Assembly (NCBI GenBank): GCA_903926695.1
Contig: CAIYKK010000147.1
Location: 1 to 6,819 of the forward strand
Length of the DNA: 6,819 nt
Origin: an uncultured Burkholderiales bacterium
Lineage (GTDB): Bacteria; Pseudomonadota; Gammaproteobacteria; Burkholderiales; Burkholderiaceae_C
Direction: 5' to 3'
The notes beneath the pieces are model-generated. The model was given only the letters and a program-made list of their open reading frames with translations, was not told the origin of the DNA and ran no database searches. Positions 1 through 6,606 of this stretch are shown piece by piece (position 1 is the stretch's first letter; every line of letters starts with the position of its first letter). The position numbers were made by a program, and so were the translations under genes.

Positions 1-21
1 AAAGAAACCAAGAAGAAATAA
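1..21 (+). CDS. rplF: 3' end of 50S ribosomal protein L6 (partial)
   Basis: Only the last six codons and the TAA stop are present, reading KETKKK. Bacterial L6 proteins commonly end in a lysine-rich tail of this kind (the E. coli protein ends in KEAKKK), and rplF is the gene expected directly before rplR in the spc operon. The stop codon overlaps the AAGGAG ribosome binding site of rplR (20-25), which suggests translational coupling. The call rests on the short tail plus gene order; nothing of the L6 domains can be seen. Confidence 0.75.
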   Translation, partial: KETKKK

Positions 22-32
22 GGAGCTGCATC

Positions 33-398
33 ATGTTGACCAAAAAAGAGCAGCGCCTTCGTCGTTCACGCCAGACCCGGATTCGCATTGCCAATCAAGG
101 CGTTGTTCGTCTTTCCGTGAATCGCACCAATCTGCATATTTACGCCAGTGTTATTTCTGGCGACGGCACCAAGGTTCTGGCGTCTGCCTCCACTGCTGAA
201 GTGGACGTGCGCAAGGAACTTGGCGGCTCGGGCAAGGGTGGAAATGTTGCTGCTGCGCAGGCCATTGGCAAGCGTATTGCCGAAAAGGCAAAAGCAGCAG
301 GTGTAGAAAAAGTGGCGTTTGATCGCGCCGGTTTTGCGTACCATGGCCGCGTTAAAGCGCTGGCTGATGCGGCTCGCGAAGCTGGTTTGCAGTTCTAA
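33..398 (+). CDS. rplR: 50S ribosomal protein L18
   Basis: This 121-residue protein is L18, which binds 5S rRNA and, with L5 and L25, attaches it to the central protuberance of the large subunit. The basic N-terminus (residues 4-19, rich in K and R) is the flexible RNA-binding tail. The family signatures RTNLHIYA (31-38), KVLASAST (47-54) and the C-terminal [19 protein letters not shown] (96-114) are all present. The length is close to the E. coli protein (117). The ATG is preceded by AAGGAG at 20-25, which also overlaps the rplF stop. The gap to rpsE is 17 bp, consistent with co-transcription. Nothing is missing or unusual. The N-terminal sequence resembles Comamonadaceae homologues as I remember them. 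Confidence 0.98.
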   Translation: MLTKKEQRLRRSRQTRIRIANQGVVRLSVNRTNLHIYASVISGDGTKVLASASTAEVDVRKELGGSGKGGNVAAAQAIGKRIAEKAKAAGVEKVAFDRAGFAYHGRVKALADAAREAGLQF

Positions 399-415
399 GC
401 AGACTGGAATCAAAG

Positions 416-934
416 ATGGCTAAGTTTCAAGCTAAATCGCAAAACGACGCTCCAGACGATGGTCTGAAGGAAAAAATGATCGCGATCAACCGCGTGACCA
501 AAGTGGTGAAGGGCGGCCGTATTCTCGGTTTCGCCGCACTCACGGTGGTCGGTGACGGTGATGGTCGCGTTGGCATGGGCAAGGGCAAGTCGAAAGAAGT
601 GCCGGCAGCCGTGCAAAAAGCTATGGAAGAAGCGCGCCGCAACATGACCAAAGTGTCATTGAAAAACGGCACGCTGCACCACAATGTGTTCGGTCACCAC
701 GGTGCTGCCAACGTCATGATGGCGCCAGCTCCCAAGGGTACCGGCATCATTGCAGGCGGCCCAATGCGCGCAGTGTTTGAAGTCATGGGCATCACCGATA
801 TCGTGGCTAAAAGCCACGGTTCGAGCAACCCATACAACATGGTGCGCGCCACCATGGACGCACTGAAAAACTCCACCACGGCCTCCGATATCGCGGCCAA
901 GCGTGGCAAATCAGTCGAAGAAATCTTCGGTTAA
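416..934 (+). CDS. rpsE: 30S ribosomal protein S5
   Basis: This is S5 (172 residues), a small-subunit protein near the mRNA entry and the decoding region that affects translational accuracy and the spectinomycin response. The N-terminal double-stranded-RNA-binding-like domain spans about residues 20-84. It includes the VKGGRILGF loop (31-39), where spectinomycin-resistance changes are known in E. coli, and [15 protein letters not shown] (44-58). The C-terminal domain carries [13 protein letters not shown] (108-120), [12 protein letters not shown] (135-146) and the ending [11 protein letters not shown]. The loop residues K32, G33, G34 and R35 are the usual drug-sensitive form. The ribosome binding site is weak (TGGA near 405-408), so translation may depend on coupling to rplR, whose stop lies 17 bp upstream. 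Confidence 0.98.
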   Translation: MAKFQAKSQNDAPDDGLKEKMIAINRVTKVVKGGRILGFAALTVVGDGDGRVGMGKGKSKEVPAAVQKAMEEARRNMTKVSLKNGTLHHNVFGHHGAANVMMAPAPKGTGIIAGGPMRAVFEVMGITDIVAKSHGSSNPYNMVRATMDALKNSTTASDIAAKRGKSVEEIFG

Positions 935-947
935 GGCAGGCAGTGAA

Positions 948-1130
948 ATGACCCAAGAAACCAAAGTAAAAGTCAAGCTGGTTCGCAGCCCAATCGGTAC
1001 GCAGGAATCCCACCGCGCCACCGTGCGTGGTCTGGGCCTGCGTGGCGTCAACAGCGTCAGCGAATTGCAGGATACGCCCGCAGTGCGCGGCATGATCAAC
1101 AAGATCAGCTATCTGGTCAAGATTGTCTGA
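948..1130 (+). CDS. rpmD: 50S ribosomal protein L30
   Basis: This is the short bacterial L30 (60 residues), a single-domain 23S rRNA-binding protein of the large subunit. The family pattern is clear: [24 protein letters not shown] (about 8-31), then [17 protein letters not shown] (34-50) and a hydrophobic end (YLVKIV). I chose the ATG at 948 over an upstream in-frame GTG at 903. The upstream start would overlap rpsE by 32 bases and add a tail not found in the family, whereas 948 is preceded by AAGGCAGG at 933-940. The gene begins 13 bp after rpsE and ends 13 bp before rplO. Loss of rpmD is tolerated in some lineages, but here the gene looks intact. Confidence 0.97.
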   Translation: MTQETKVKVKLVRSPIGTQESHRATVRGLGLRGVNSVSELQDTPAVRGMINKISYLVKIV

Positions 1131-1143
1131 GCGGGAGATTCAA

Positions 1144-1578
1144 ATGGAATTGAACACAATCAAGCCTAGTCAAGGCGCCAAACATGCCAAACGGCGTGTG
1201 GGTCGCGGCATTGGCTCCGGCTTGGGTAAAACGGCTGGTCGTGGCCACAAGGGACAAAAGTCCCGCTCTGGCGGCTACCACAAGGTCGGTTTTGAAGGCG
1301 GTCAGATGCCAATGCACCGTCGCTTGCCAAAGCGCGGCTACAAATCGCATCTGCTGCAGTTCAATGACGAAGTGACCTTGTCGTCGCTGGAGCAGCTCGG
1401 TCTGGCTGAAGTTGATCTGCTGATCTTGAAATCTGCCGGCCTGGTCGGTCACATGATCAAGAACGTCAAGGTCATCAACACCGGAACGCTGACAATCGCT
1501 GTCAAGCTGACCGGTATTGCTGCCACGGCAACTGCCAAGACCATTATCGAAGCCGCTGGCGGCTCCATCGCTGCTTAA
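1144..1578 (+). CDS. rplO: 50S ribosomal protein L15
   Basis: This is L15 (144 residues, the same length as in E. coli), a late-assembling protein of the large subunit. Its long N-terminal extension threads into 23S rRNA. The extension is rich in G, R and K, including [20 protein letters not shown] (20-39). It is followed by [17 protein letters not shown] (50-66), a family hallmark. The globular C-terminal half ends in [13 protein letters not shown] placed the start at the ATG at 1144, with GGGAG at 1133-1137 six bases upstream. An in-frame TTG at 1123 would overlap the end of rpmD and lacks a proper binding site. The gene lies between rpmD and secY, the standard spc position. Confidence 0.98.
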   Translation: MELNTIKPSQGAKHAKRRVGRGIGSGLGKTAGRGHKGQKSRSGGYHKVGFEGGQMPMHRRLPKRGYKSHLLQFNDEVTLSSLEQLGLAEVDLLILKSAGLVGHMIKNVKVINTGTLTIAVKLTGIAATATAKTIIEAAGGSIAA

Positions 1579-1599
1579 TACTTGAGACGGGATAACTCA

Positions 1600-2907
1600 G
1601 TGGCAACCAACTCGGCTCAAATTGCAAAAACCGGCAAGTACGGTGACTTGCGCAACAGGCTTGTGTTTTTGCTGCTGGCGCTGGTGGTGTACCGTGTCGG
1701 TGCACACATTCCGGTTCCCGGTATTGATCCTGGCCAGCTCAAAGAGCTGTTCAAGGGCCAGCAGGGCGGCATATTGAACCTGTTCAATATGTTCTCCGGC
1801 GGCGCTCTGTCGAGATTTACGGTGTTTGCCCTGGGCATCATGCCGTACATTTCGGCCTCCATCATCATGCAGCTGCTCACCTATGTGGTTCCCACATTCG
1901 AGCAGATGAAAAAAGAAGGTGAAGGCGGACGGCGCAAGATCACGCAGTACACCCGTTACGGAACGCTGGGCTTGGCCCTGTTTCAGTCGATGGGCATTGC
2001 TGTGGCGCTGGAAGGCTCTGCAGGCTTGGTGCTGGTACCGGGTTTCGGCTTCAGAATGACAGCCGTGTTCAGCCTGACGGCAGGCACGATGTTTCTGATG
2101 TGGCTGGGCGAGCAGATCACCGAGCGCGGCTTGGGCAACGGCATCTCGATCCTGATTTTTGCAGGTATCGCCGCCGGTCTGCCCAATGCAATGGGCGGTC
2201 TGCTGGAGCTGGTTCGCACCGGCGCCATGAGCATTTTGGTAGCCATTGTCATTGTGATGGTGGTTGCGCTGGTGACCTACTTTGTCGTCTTTGTGGAGCG
2301 CGGCCAGCGCAAGATTCTGGTGAACTATGCCCGCAGGCAGGTTGGCAACAAGGTTTATGGTGGGCAATCTTCGCACCTGCCGCTCAAGCTCAATATGGCT
2401 GGCGTGATCCCTCCGATCTTCGCTTCGTCCATTATTTTGCTGCCAGCGACGGTCGTGGGATGGTTTAGCACGGGTGAAAAGATGCGCTGGCTCAAGGATA
2501 TTGCCAGCACGCTGACACCAGGCCAGCCGATTTATGTCCTGCTGTATGCCAGCGCCATCGTGTTCTTCTGCTTCTTTTATACGGCCCTGGTGTTCAACAG
2601 CCGTGAGACGGCGGATAACCTGAAAAAGAGCGGCGCGTTCATTCCAGGCATCCGTCCTGGTGACCAGACCGCCCGGTATATTGACAAGATTCTGGTTCGC
2701 CTGACATTGGCTGGCGCGGTGTACATCACCTTCGTCTGCCTGCTGCCGGAGTTCCTGATTCTCAAGTACAACGTACCGTTCTATTTCGGTGGCACGTCGT
2801 TGATGATTATTGTTGTGGTCACTATGGATTTCATGGCTCAGGTTCAGAACTACATGATGTCGCAGCAGTATGAATCGTTGCTCAAGAAAGCCAATTTCAA
2901 GTCGTGA
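1600..2907 (+). CDS. secY: Protein translocase channel subunit SecY
   Basis: This is SecY (435 residues), the channel of the SecYEG inner-membrane translocon, which exports unfolded proteins with SecA and inserts membrane proteins from ribosomes. About ten hydrophobic segments can be placed, near residues 21-37, 72-98, 118-137, 152-172, 180-198, 209-231, 264-288, 308-333, 366-386 and 393-413. Conserved pieces are the plug and TM2 region ([19 protein letters not shown], 67-85), [14 protein letters not shown] (170-183), [11 protein letters not shown] (245-255), and the cytoplasmic loop [12 protein letters not shown] (343-354). In that loop R352 corresponds to the functionally important Arg357 of E. 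coli. The start is GTG, supported by GGGA at 1589-1592; an in-frame TTG at 1582 adds six residues unlike the family. It begins 21 bp after rplO, with no truncation. Confidence 0.98.
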   Translation: MATNSAQIAKTGKYGDLRNRLVFLLLALVVYRVGAHIPVPGIDPGQLKELFKGQQGGILNLFNMFSGGALSRFTVFALGIMPYISASIIMQLLTYVVPTFEQMKKEGEGGRRKITQYTRYGTLGLALFQSMGIAVALEGSAGLVLVPGFGFRMTAVFSLTAGTMFLMWLGEQITERGLGNGISILIFAGIAAGLPNAMGGLLELVRTGAMSILVAIVIVMVVALVTYFVVFVERGQRKILVNYARRQVGNKVYGGQSSHLPLKLNMAGVIPPIFASSIILLPATVVGWFSTGEKMRWLKDIASTLTPGQPIYVLLYASAIVFFCFFYTALVFNSRETADNLKKSGAFIPGIRPGDQTARYIDKILVRLTLAGAVYITFVCLLPEFLILKYNVPFYFGGTSLMIIVVVTMDFMAQVQNYMMSQQYESLLKKANFKS

Positions 2908-2993
2908 TGGCTTGAAAGAATCAGACGATTTATCGCGAGCACGCAGTGTGTTCCGTTCCAAGTAAGCACAGAGTGAAAGTTTAGGAGAAAAAA

Positions 2994-3107
2994 ATGAGAG
3001 TTTCAGCTTCGGTCAAGAAAATTTGCCGCAACTGCAAAATCATCCGCCGCAAGGGCGTTGTCCGTGTGATCTGCACAGATCCGCGCCACAAACAGCGCCA
3101 AGGCTGA
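2994..3107 (+). CDS. rpmJ: 50S ribosomal protein L36 (zinc-binding form)
   Basis: This is a 37-residue L36, the smallest large-subunit protein and a zinc-ribbon that binds 23S rRNA. The sequence starts [19 protein letters not shown] and ends in PRHKQRQG. The four metal ligands C11, C14, C27 and H32 are all present, so this is the zinc-containing C+ type and not the cysteine-free paralogue that some bacteria use under zinc limitation. AGGAG at 2983-2987 lies six bases before the ATG. It follows an 86-bp gap after secY and precedes rpsM by 25 bp. It is one residue shorter than the E. coli protein, between C27 and H32. Confidence 0.97.
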   Translation: MRVSASVKKICRNCKIIRRKGVVRVICTDPRHKQRQG

Positions 3108-3132
3108 TTTTTAAGAGATTTAGAGGACGCAC

Positions 3133-3498
3133 ATGGCTCGTATCGCTGGTATCAATATTCCGCCGCAGAAGCACGCCGAAATCGGCTTGACTGCAATCTT
3201 TGGCATTGGTCGCACCCGCGCTCGCAAAATCTGCGAAGCGTGCGAGATCGATTACTCCAAAAAAATCAAGGACCTGACCGACGCTGACCTGGAGAAAATC
3301 CGGGACCAGATCGCTCAGTTCACCATCGAAGGCGATTTGCGTCGTGAAACCACGATGAACATCAAACGCCTGATGGACATCGGCTGCTACCGTGGTTTCC
3401 GCCATCGTCGCGGCCTGCCTATGCGCGGCCAGCGCACCCGCACCAATGCCCGCACCCGCAAGGGTCCGCGCAAAGCTGCTGCGTCTTTGAAGAAATAA
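3133..3498 (+). CDS. rpsM: 30S ribosomal protein S13
   Basis: This is S13 (121 residues), a protein of the small-subunit head that bridges to the 50S subunit and contacts the P-site tRNA through its basic tail. The N-terminus [10 protein letters not shown] and the helix-hairpin-helix-like [10 protein letters not shown] (24-33) are typical. The C-terminal part [18 protein letters not shown] (86-103) and the tail [14 protein letters not shown] are the strongly conserved rRNA- and tRNA-contacting region. AGAGGA at 3122-3127 supports the ATG. In E. coli the rpsM leader is the translational target through which S4 represses the alpha operon. The 25-bp rpmJ-rpsM gap here is too short to hold a comparable pseudoknot, so any S4 control must use other sequence. 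Confidence 0.98.
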   Translation: MARIAGINIPPQKHAEIGLTAIFGIGRTRARKICEACEIDYSKKIKDLTDADLEKIRDQIAQFTIEGDLRRETTMNIKRLMDIGCYRGFRHRRGLPMRGQRTRTNARTRKGPRKAAASLKK

Positions 3499-3511
3499 TT
3501 GAGAGGTCGTC

Positions 3512-3916
3512 ATGGCAAAATCACCCAATAACAGCGCTGCCCAGCGCGTTCGCAAAAAAGTTCGCAAGAACGTCGCCGATGGCATTGCCCACGTCCACGC
3601 CTCTTTCAACAACACCATCATCACGATCACCGACCGCCAAGGCAACGCGTTGTCCTGGGCTTCTTCTGGTGGTCAGGGTTTCAAGGGCTCGCGCAAATCG
3701 ACGCCTTTTGCAGCCCAGGTGGCTTCGGAAGTTGCTGGTCGCGCTGCCATCGAGCAGGGCATCAAGAACCTTGACGTTGAAATCAAGGGTCCTGGTCCTG
3801 GCCGCGAATCCTCCGTTCGCGCTCTGGGCGCACTCGGCATTCGGATCAATTCCATTGCTGATGTGACCCCAGTTCCGCACAACGGCTGCCGCCCACAAAA
3901 GCGCCGCCGTATCTAA
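3512..3916 (+). CDS. rpsK: 30S ribosomal protein S11
   Basis: This is S11 (134 residues), a protein of the small-subunit platform near the E site and the 3' end of 16S rRNA. A basic N-terminal tail (residues 11-20) is followed by [16 protein letters not shown] (26-41), [19 protein letters not shown] (51-69) and the invariant ending [12 protein letters not shown] (123-134). The Asn-Gly pair in that ending (N124-G125) corresponds to the site where E. coli S11 carries an isoaspartate. GAGAGG at 3501-3506 precedes the ATG by five bases, and the gene begins 13 bp after rpsM. It is followed by an unusually long 133-bp gap before rpsD, which contains inverted repeats. Confidence 0.98.
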   Translation: MAKSPNNSAAQRVRKKVRKNVADGIAHVHASFNNTIITITDRQGNALSWASSGGQGFKGSRKSTPFAAQVASEVAGRAAIEQGIKNLDVEIKGPGPGRESSVRALGALGIRINSIADVTPVPHNGCRPQKRRRI

Positions 3917-3931
3917 TCGCGCTGTTCCCGT

Positions 3932-3973
3932 CCCGGCCACTTGCTTTGCAGGCGGCCGGGCGTCAGCGTTTTT
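3932..3973 (+). promoter_or_regulatory. Hairpin plus T-run in the rpsK-rpsD gap
   Basis: The gap from 3917 to 4049 holds a perfect 7-bp GC-only inverted repeat, CCCGGCC at 3932-3938 and GGCCGGG at 3954-3960, with a 15-base loop. A run of five T (3969-3973) starts eight bases after the stem. That spacing is too loose for a classical intrinsic terminator. The element could act as a weak attenuator, an mRNA processing or stability element, or part of an S4-binding structure before rpsD. A second small hairpin, CTGCA at 4013-4017 with TGCAG at 4023-4027, lies just upstream of the rpsD ribosome binding site. The pairing is visible; the function is inferred. Confidence 0.4.
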
Positions 3974-4049
3974 ACCCAAGCCCACCGCCGTCAGGCTACC
4001 CGCCTTCGGCTCCTGCATGAACTGCAGCAGATGACAAAAGGATGCTCAC

Positions 4050-4673
4050 GTGGCACGTTACCTCGGCCCCAAGGCCAAACTCTCCCGCCGTGAAGGCACC
4101 GATCTTTTCCTGAAGAGCGCACGCCGTTCGATCAGCGACAAGGCCAAATTTGACTCCAAGCCCGGCCAGCATGGCCGCACTTCGGGCACCCGCACGTCCG
4201 ACTACGGTCTGCAACTGCGCGAAAAGCAAAAAGTCAAGCGCATGTACGGCGTGCTGGAGAAGCAATTCCGCCGCTACTTTGAAGAAGCCGACCGCCGCAA
4301 GGGCAACACCGGCGCCAACTTGCTGTCCGTGCTGGAATGCCGCCTGGACAATGTGGTTTACCGCATGGGCTTTGGCTCCACGCGCGCTGAAGCACGTCAG
4401 TTGGTGTCGCACAAGGCAATGACGGTCAATGGCCAATCGGTCAACATCCCGTCGTACATGGTCAAGACCGGCGACGTGATTGCCGTGCGCGACAAGTCCA
4501 AGAAGCAAACGCGTATCGCTGAAGCGCTGGAATTGGCCAAACAAGTTGGCCTGCCAGCCTGGGTCGATGTCAATGCTGACAAAGGCGAAGGCGTGTTCAA
4601 GAAGGTGCCAGATCGTGACGAGTTCGCGGCTGACATCAACGAATCCCTCATCGTTGAGTTGTATTCGCGCTAA
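4050..4673 (+). CDS. rpsD: 30S ribosomal protein S4
   Basis: This is S4 (207 residues), a primary 16S rRNA-binding protein that starts small-subunit assembly and forms part of the mRNA entry channel. In E. coli it is also the translational repressor of the alpha operon. [20 protein letters not shown] (1-20), GQHGR (39-43) and [21 protein letters not shown] (50-70) are typical. The S4 RNA-binding domain spans about 97-160 and contains [20 protein letters not shown] and [12 protein letters not shown]. The end reads [12 protein letters not shown]. The N-terminal zinc-binding cysteines of some S4 proteins are absent, as in E. coli. The start is GTG at 4050 with AAAAGGA at 4036-4042. A GTG start and a long structured upstream gap suggest that its translation may be set apart from rpsK. 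Confidence 0.98.
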   Translation: MARYLGPKAKLSRREGTDLFLKSARRSISDKAKFDSKPGQHGRTSGTRTSDYGLQLREKQKVKRMYGVLEKQFRRYFEEADRRKGNTGANLLSVLECRLDNVVYRMGFGSTRAEARQLVSHKAMTVNGQSVNIPSYMVKTGDVIAVRDKSKKQTRIAEALELAKQVGLPAWVDVNADKGEGVFKKVPDRDEFAADINESLIVELYSR

Positions 4674-4682
4674 TTTCCCGTT

Positions 4683-4735
4683 CCTGGCGATAAGGGAGCC
4701 CTGTATCGCCAGGGTGTGCTTCGCCAGCCTTATCG
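4683..4735 (+). promoter_or_regulatory. Alternative hairpins in the rpsD-rpoA gap
   Basis: The 97-bp gap begins with a perfect 10-bp inverted repeat: CCTGGCGATA (4683-4692) pairs with TATCGCCAGG (4704-4713) across an 11-base loop. The left arm also overlaps CGATAAGG (4688-4695), which is perfectly complementary to CCTTATCG at 4728-4735. A second TCGCCAG (4721-4727) repeats part of the right arm. The RNA can therefore form either a proximal or a distal hairpin, but not both. No T-run follows, so it is not a standard terminator. Possible roles are an mRNA processing site, a protection element, or control that separates rpoA expression from the S4 gene. The complementarity is directly visible; a switching role is speculation. 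Confidence 0.5.
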
Positions 4736-4770
4736 GTGTAACGAGCCGAGGGTATTGAGAGGAAGACTAC

Positions 4771-5760
4771 ATGCAGACTAATTTGTTAAAACCAAAAACT
4801 ATTAATGTTGAGCAGCTTGGCGCCAACCGTGCCAAGGTGACTCTGGAGCCGTTCGAGCGTGGTTATGGCCATACGCTGGGCAACGCTTTGCGTCGTGTTC
4901 TGCTGTCCTCCATGGTGGGCCACGCTGCGACGGAAGTGACAATCGCGGGCGTTTTGCACGAGTATTCCTCCATCGACGGTGTCCAGGAAGATGTTGTCAA
5001 TATCTTGCTCAACCTCAAGGGCGTGGTCTTCAAGCTGCACAACCGCGACGAAGTCACGTTGAGCCTGCGCAAGGACGGCGACGGCCCGGTGACGGCTGCC
5101 GACATCCAGACGCCGCACGACGTGGAAATCATCAATCCTGATCACGTCATCATGAATTTGTCGCATGGCGGCAAGATCGACATGCAGATCAAGGTCGAAA
5201 ATGGCCGTGGCTACGTGCCGGGCAATGTGCGTCGCTACGGCGATGAGTCGCCCAAGTCGATTGGCCGCATCGTGCTGGACGCGTCTTTTTCGCCGGTCAA
5301 GCGCGTGAGCTACATCGTCGAAAGCGCCCGCGTCGAGCAGCGTACCGATCTGGACAAGCTGGTGCTGGAAATCGAAACCAATGGTGCAGTCACGGCAGAA
5401 GATGCTGTGCGCGCTTCGGCGAAGATTCTGGTCGAGCAGCTGGCCGTGTTTGCGCAGCTCGAAGGTAATGAACTGGCAGCGTTTGACGCGCCAGTGCAGC
5501 GCAGCTCGCAGCAGTTTGACCCCATCCTGCTGCGCCCTGTCGATGAGCTGGAACTGACCGTTCGCTCGGCCAACTGCCTGAAGGCCGAAAACATCTACTA
5601 CATTGGCGATCTGATCCAGCGCACCGAAAATGAGCTGCTCAAGACCCCCAATCTGGGACGCAAATCTCTCAACGAGATCAAGGAAGTGCTGGCCTCTCGC
5701 GGCCTGACACTGGGTATGCGCCTTGAAAGCTGGCCACCGGCTGGCCTGGACAAGCGTTAA
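4771..5760 (+). CDS. rpoA: DNA-directed RNA polymerase subunit alpha
   Basis: This is the alpha subunit of RNA polymerase (329 residues, the same length as in E. coli). The N-terminal domain (about 1-235) dimerises and scaffolds beta and beta'. It contains [23 protein letters not shown] (25-47), with the conserved R41-R42 region, and [12 protein letters not shown] (147-158). After a short linker, the C-terminal domain (about 249-322) starts [21 protein letters not shown]. The residues that contact UP-element DNA in E. coli are conserved at the same positions: R265, N268, C269, G296, K298, S299 and E302. AGAGGAAG at 4758-4765 gives a strong ribosome binding site five bases before the ATG. Its good binding site and hairpin-containing leader fit expression partly independent of rpsD. 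Confidence 0.99.
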   Translation: MQTNLLKPKTINVEQLGANRAKVTLEPFERGYGHTLGNALRRVLLSSMVGHAATEVTIAGVLHEYSSIDGVQEDVVNILLNLKGVVFKLHNRDEVTLSLRKDGDGPVTAADIQTPHDVEIINPDHVIMNLSHGGKIDMQIKVENGRGYVPGNVRRYGDESPKSIGRIVLDASFSPVKRVSYIVESARVEQRTDLDKLVLEIETNGAVTAEDAVRASAKILVEQLAVFAQLEGNELAAFDAPVQRSSQQFDPILLRPVDELELTVRSANCLKAENIYYIGDLIQRTENELLKTPNLGRKSLNEIKEVLASRGLTLGMRLESWPPAGLDKR

Positions 5761-5770
5761 TTTTGAAGTG

Positions 5771-5799
5771 CAGGGGCAGTACCTGATACGGCTGCCCTG
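5771..5799 (+). promoter_or_regulatory. Hairpin in the rpoA-rplQ gap
   Basis: CAGGGGCAG (5771-5779) pairs with CTGCCCTG (5792-5799) with one bulged G, leaving a 12-base loop. No T-run follows, only the AT-rich stretch atatataaac and then the rplQ ribosome binding site. An intergenic mRNA stability or processing element is more likely than a terminator. Its role is unknown. Confidence 0.35.
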
Positions 5800-5821
5800 A
5801 TATATAAACAAAGGAAGCACA

Positions 5822-6223
5822 ATGCGCCACGGACACGGACTACGTAAACTCAACCGCACCAGCGAGCACCGCCTCGCCATGCTGCGCAACATGATGAATT
5901 CGCTGCTGCAGCACGAAGTCATCAAGACCACCCTGCCTAAAGCCAAGGAACTTCGCCGCGTCGTCGAGCCGATGATCACCTTGGCCAAGGAGCCCACGCT
6001 GGCCAACAAGCGCCTGGCGTTTGACCGCCTGCGCGACCGCGACATGGTCGTGAAACTGTTTGCTGAACTGGGCCCACGCTACAAGACGCGTCCAGGCGGC
6101 TACACCCGCATTCTGAAGATGGGTTTCCGCGTTGGTGACAATGCGCCCATGGCTCTGGTGGAACTGGTGGATCGCCCTGATTTGTCAGAAGAAATTAAAG
6201 TTGACGAAGCTGCTGCAAAGTAA
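5822..6223 (+). CDS. rplQ: 50S ribosomal protein L17
   Basis: This is L17 (133 residues; the E. coli protein has 127), a large-subunit protein that lies near the exit of the peptide tunnel. [20 protein letters not shown] (1-20) is the family signature. It is followed by [20 protein letters not shown] (22-41) and the C-terminal block [20 protein letters not shown] (90-109) with [16 protein letters not shown] at 5811-5817 precedes the ATG. It is the last gene of the alpha operon, and its last eight codons overlap a candidate promoter for the downstream tRNA gene. The acidic and alanine-rich end ([11 protein letters not shown]) is a short extension beyond the conserved core. Confidence 0.98.
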   Translation: MRHGHGLRKLNRTSEHRLAMLRNMMNSLLQHEVIKTTLPKAKELRRVVEPMITLAKEPTLANKRLAFDRLRDRDMVVKLFAELGPRYKTRPGGYTRILKMGFRVGDNAPMALVELVDRPDLSEEIKVDEAAAK

Positions 6224-6231
6224 GCTACAAT
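6201..6231 (+). promoter_or_regulatory. Candidate sigma-70 promoter for tRNA-fMet
   Basis: TTGACG at 6201-6206 matches five of six bases of the -35 consensus, and TACAAT at 6226-6231 matches five of six bases of the -10 consensus. The spacer is 19 bases, longer than the ideal 17. Transcription would start about 6238, a few bases before the mature tRNA 5' end. The -35 element lies inside rplQ and the -10 lies just past its stop. The region between -10 and the tRNA is AT-rich, so it lacks the GC-rich discriminator typical of strongly stringent tRNA promoters. Read-through from the alpha operon is an alternative source of the tRNA. Confidence 0.45.
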
Positions 6232-6241
6232 AACAACATAC

Positions 6242-6318
<77 letters not shown>

Positions 6319-6325
6319 AAATCAC

Positions 6326-6352
6326 AAAAAGCCTGCTTTATGCAGGCTTTTT
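6326..6352 (+). terminator. Strong intrinsic terminator after tRNA-fMet
   Basis: AAAAAGCCTGC (6326-6336) and GCAGGCTTTTT (6342-6352) form a perfect 11-bp stem with a 5-base loop (TTTAT). The five T that end the stem are followed by GC and four more T. The matching A-run on the left means that it could also work on the opposite strand. It begins eight bases after the tRNA CCA end and probably ends both the tRNA transcript and alpha-operon read-through. Confidence 0.93.
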
Positions 6353-6387
6353 GCTTTTCCTGCGAAAAAAAGCGCACTTCACGCCCG

Positions 6388-6432
6388 CCGGTACAGGTAA
6401 ACACGGGGCGCTACGGGCATTTCCTGTACCGG
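6388..6432. repeat. 10-bp perfect inverted repeat
   Basis: CCGGTACAGG (6388-6397) is exactly complementary to CCTGTACCGG (6423-6432), with 25 bases between. There is no T-run, so it is not a terminator. The right arm shares its last two bases with the first copy of the 22-bp tandem repeat. It may be a protein-binding site, an RNA hairpin or a relic of a mobile-element end; the sequence does not decide between these. Confidence 0.6.
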
Positions 6433-6474
6433 GCCACGATATTGGAGCATGAGGGCCACGATATTGGAGCATGA
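6431..6474. repeat. Perfect 22-bp tandem duplication
   Basis: Two identical 22-base units lie head to tail at 6431-6452 and 6453-6474. Each begins GGGCCACGATATTGG and ends AGCATGA. There are no mismatches between the copies, which suggests a recent duplication or selection for paired binding sites spaced two helical turns apart. Paired repeats near a terminus are known for some insertion sequence families such as IS21, but no transposase gene is visible, so this origin is only a guess. Confidence 0.85.
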
Positions 6475-6495
6475 GCCTACCCGCCATGCTTGAAA

Positions 6496-6517
6496 CTTAT
6501 CCACAGCTTATCCACAG
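6496..6517 (+). promoter_or_regulatory. Two tandem consensus DnaA boxes
   Basis: The 11-base unit CTTATCCACAG occurs twice without a gap (6496-6506 and 6507-6517). Each copy holds the perfect high-affinity DnaA box TTATCCACA (6497-6505 and 6508-6516). The two boxes point the same way and are 11 bp apart, one helical turn, which suits cooperative DnaA binding. Perfect boxes are known at bacterial and plasmid origins and at DnaA-titration or DnaA-regulated sites. No dnaA, dnaN, rep gene or clear AT-rich unwinding region is present in the window, so a full origin is not supported. Confidence 0.7.
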
Positions 6518-6582
6518 TCGTTATGAACTGGGTTAAATGGGCTTTTAAAGCAGGCGGAAATGGGCGGAACCGGCGTTCCTGC

Positions 6583-6606
6583 GGTGCTGGTGCTGGTGCT
6601 GGTGCT
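6583..6606. repeat. Hexanucleotide repeat (GGTGCT)x4
   Basis: Four exact copies of GGTGCT lie in tandem. The repeat is a likely slippage site. GCACCACCAG at 6651-6660 is complementary to parts of it in more than one register, for example with a 3-base bulge, so an RNA made here could fold back just before the terminator at 6662-6700. Confidence 0.85.

Noticed and set aside
903..947. Upstream in-frame GTG start for rpmD
   Set aside because: It would overlap the end of rpsE by 32 bases and add 15 residues not seen in L30. The ATG at 948 has a proper ribosome binding site.
2912..2940. Possible promoter in the secY-rpmJ gap starting TTGAAA
   Set aside because: No acceptable -10 hexamer lies 16-19 bases downstream; the nearest AT-rich bases are too close.
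1597..2961. 454-residue open frame on the - strand opposite secY
   Set aside because: It is fully antisense to an unmistakable secY, has a composition rich in His, Gln and Arg that mirrors the coding strand, and shows no recognisable domain. Codon bias of the real gene explains the lack of stops.
4786..6045. 419-residue open frame on the - strand opposite rpoA and rplQ
   Set aside because: It is antisense across two conserved genes and their gap, with no family motif. It is a shadow of the coding strand.
6480..6560. A complete replication origin around the DnaA boxes
   Set aside because: Only two boxes are present, the AT-rich tract that follows is short, and no dnaA, dnaN, gyrB or rep gene is in view. 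The ribosomal operon is not a usual oriC neighbour.
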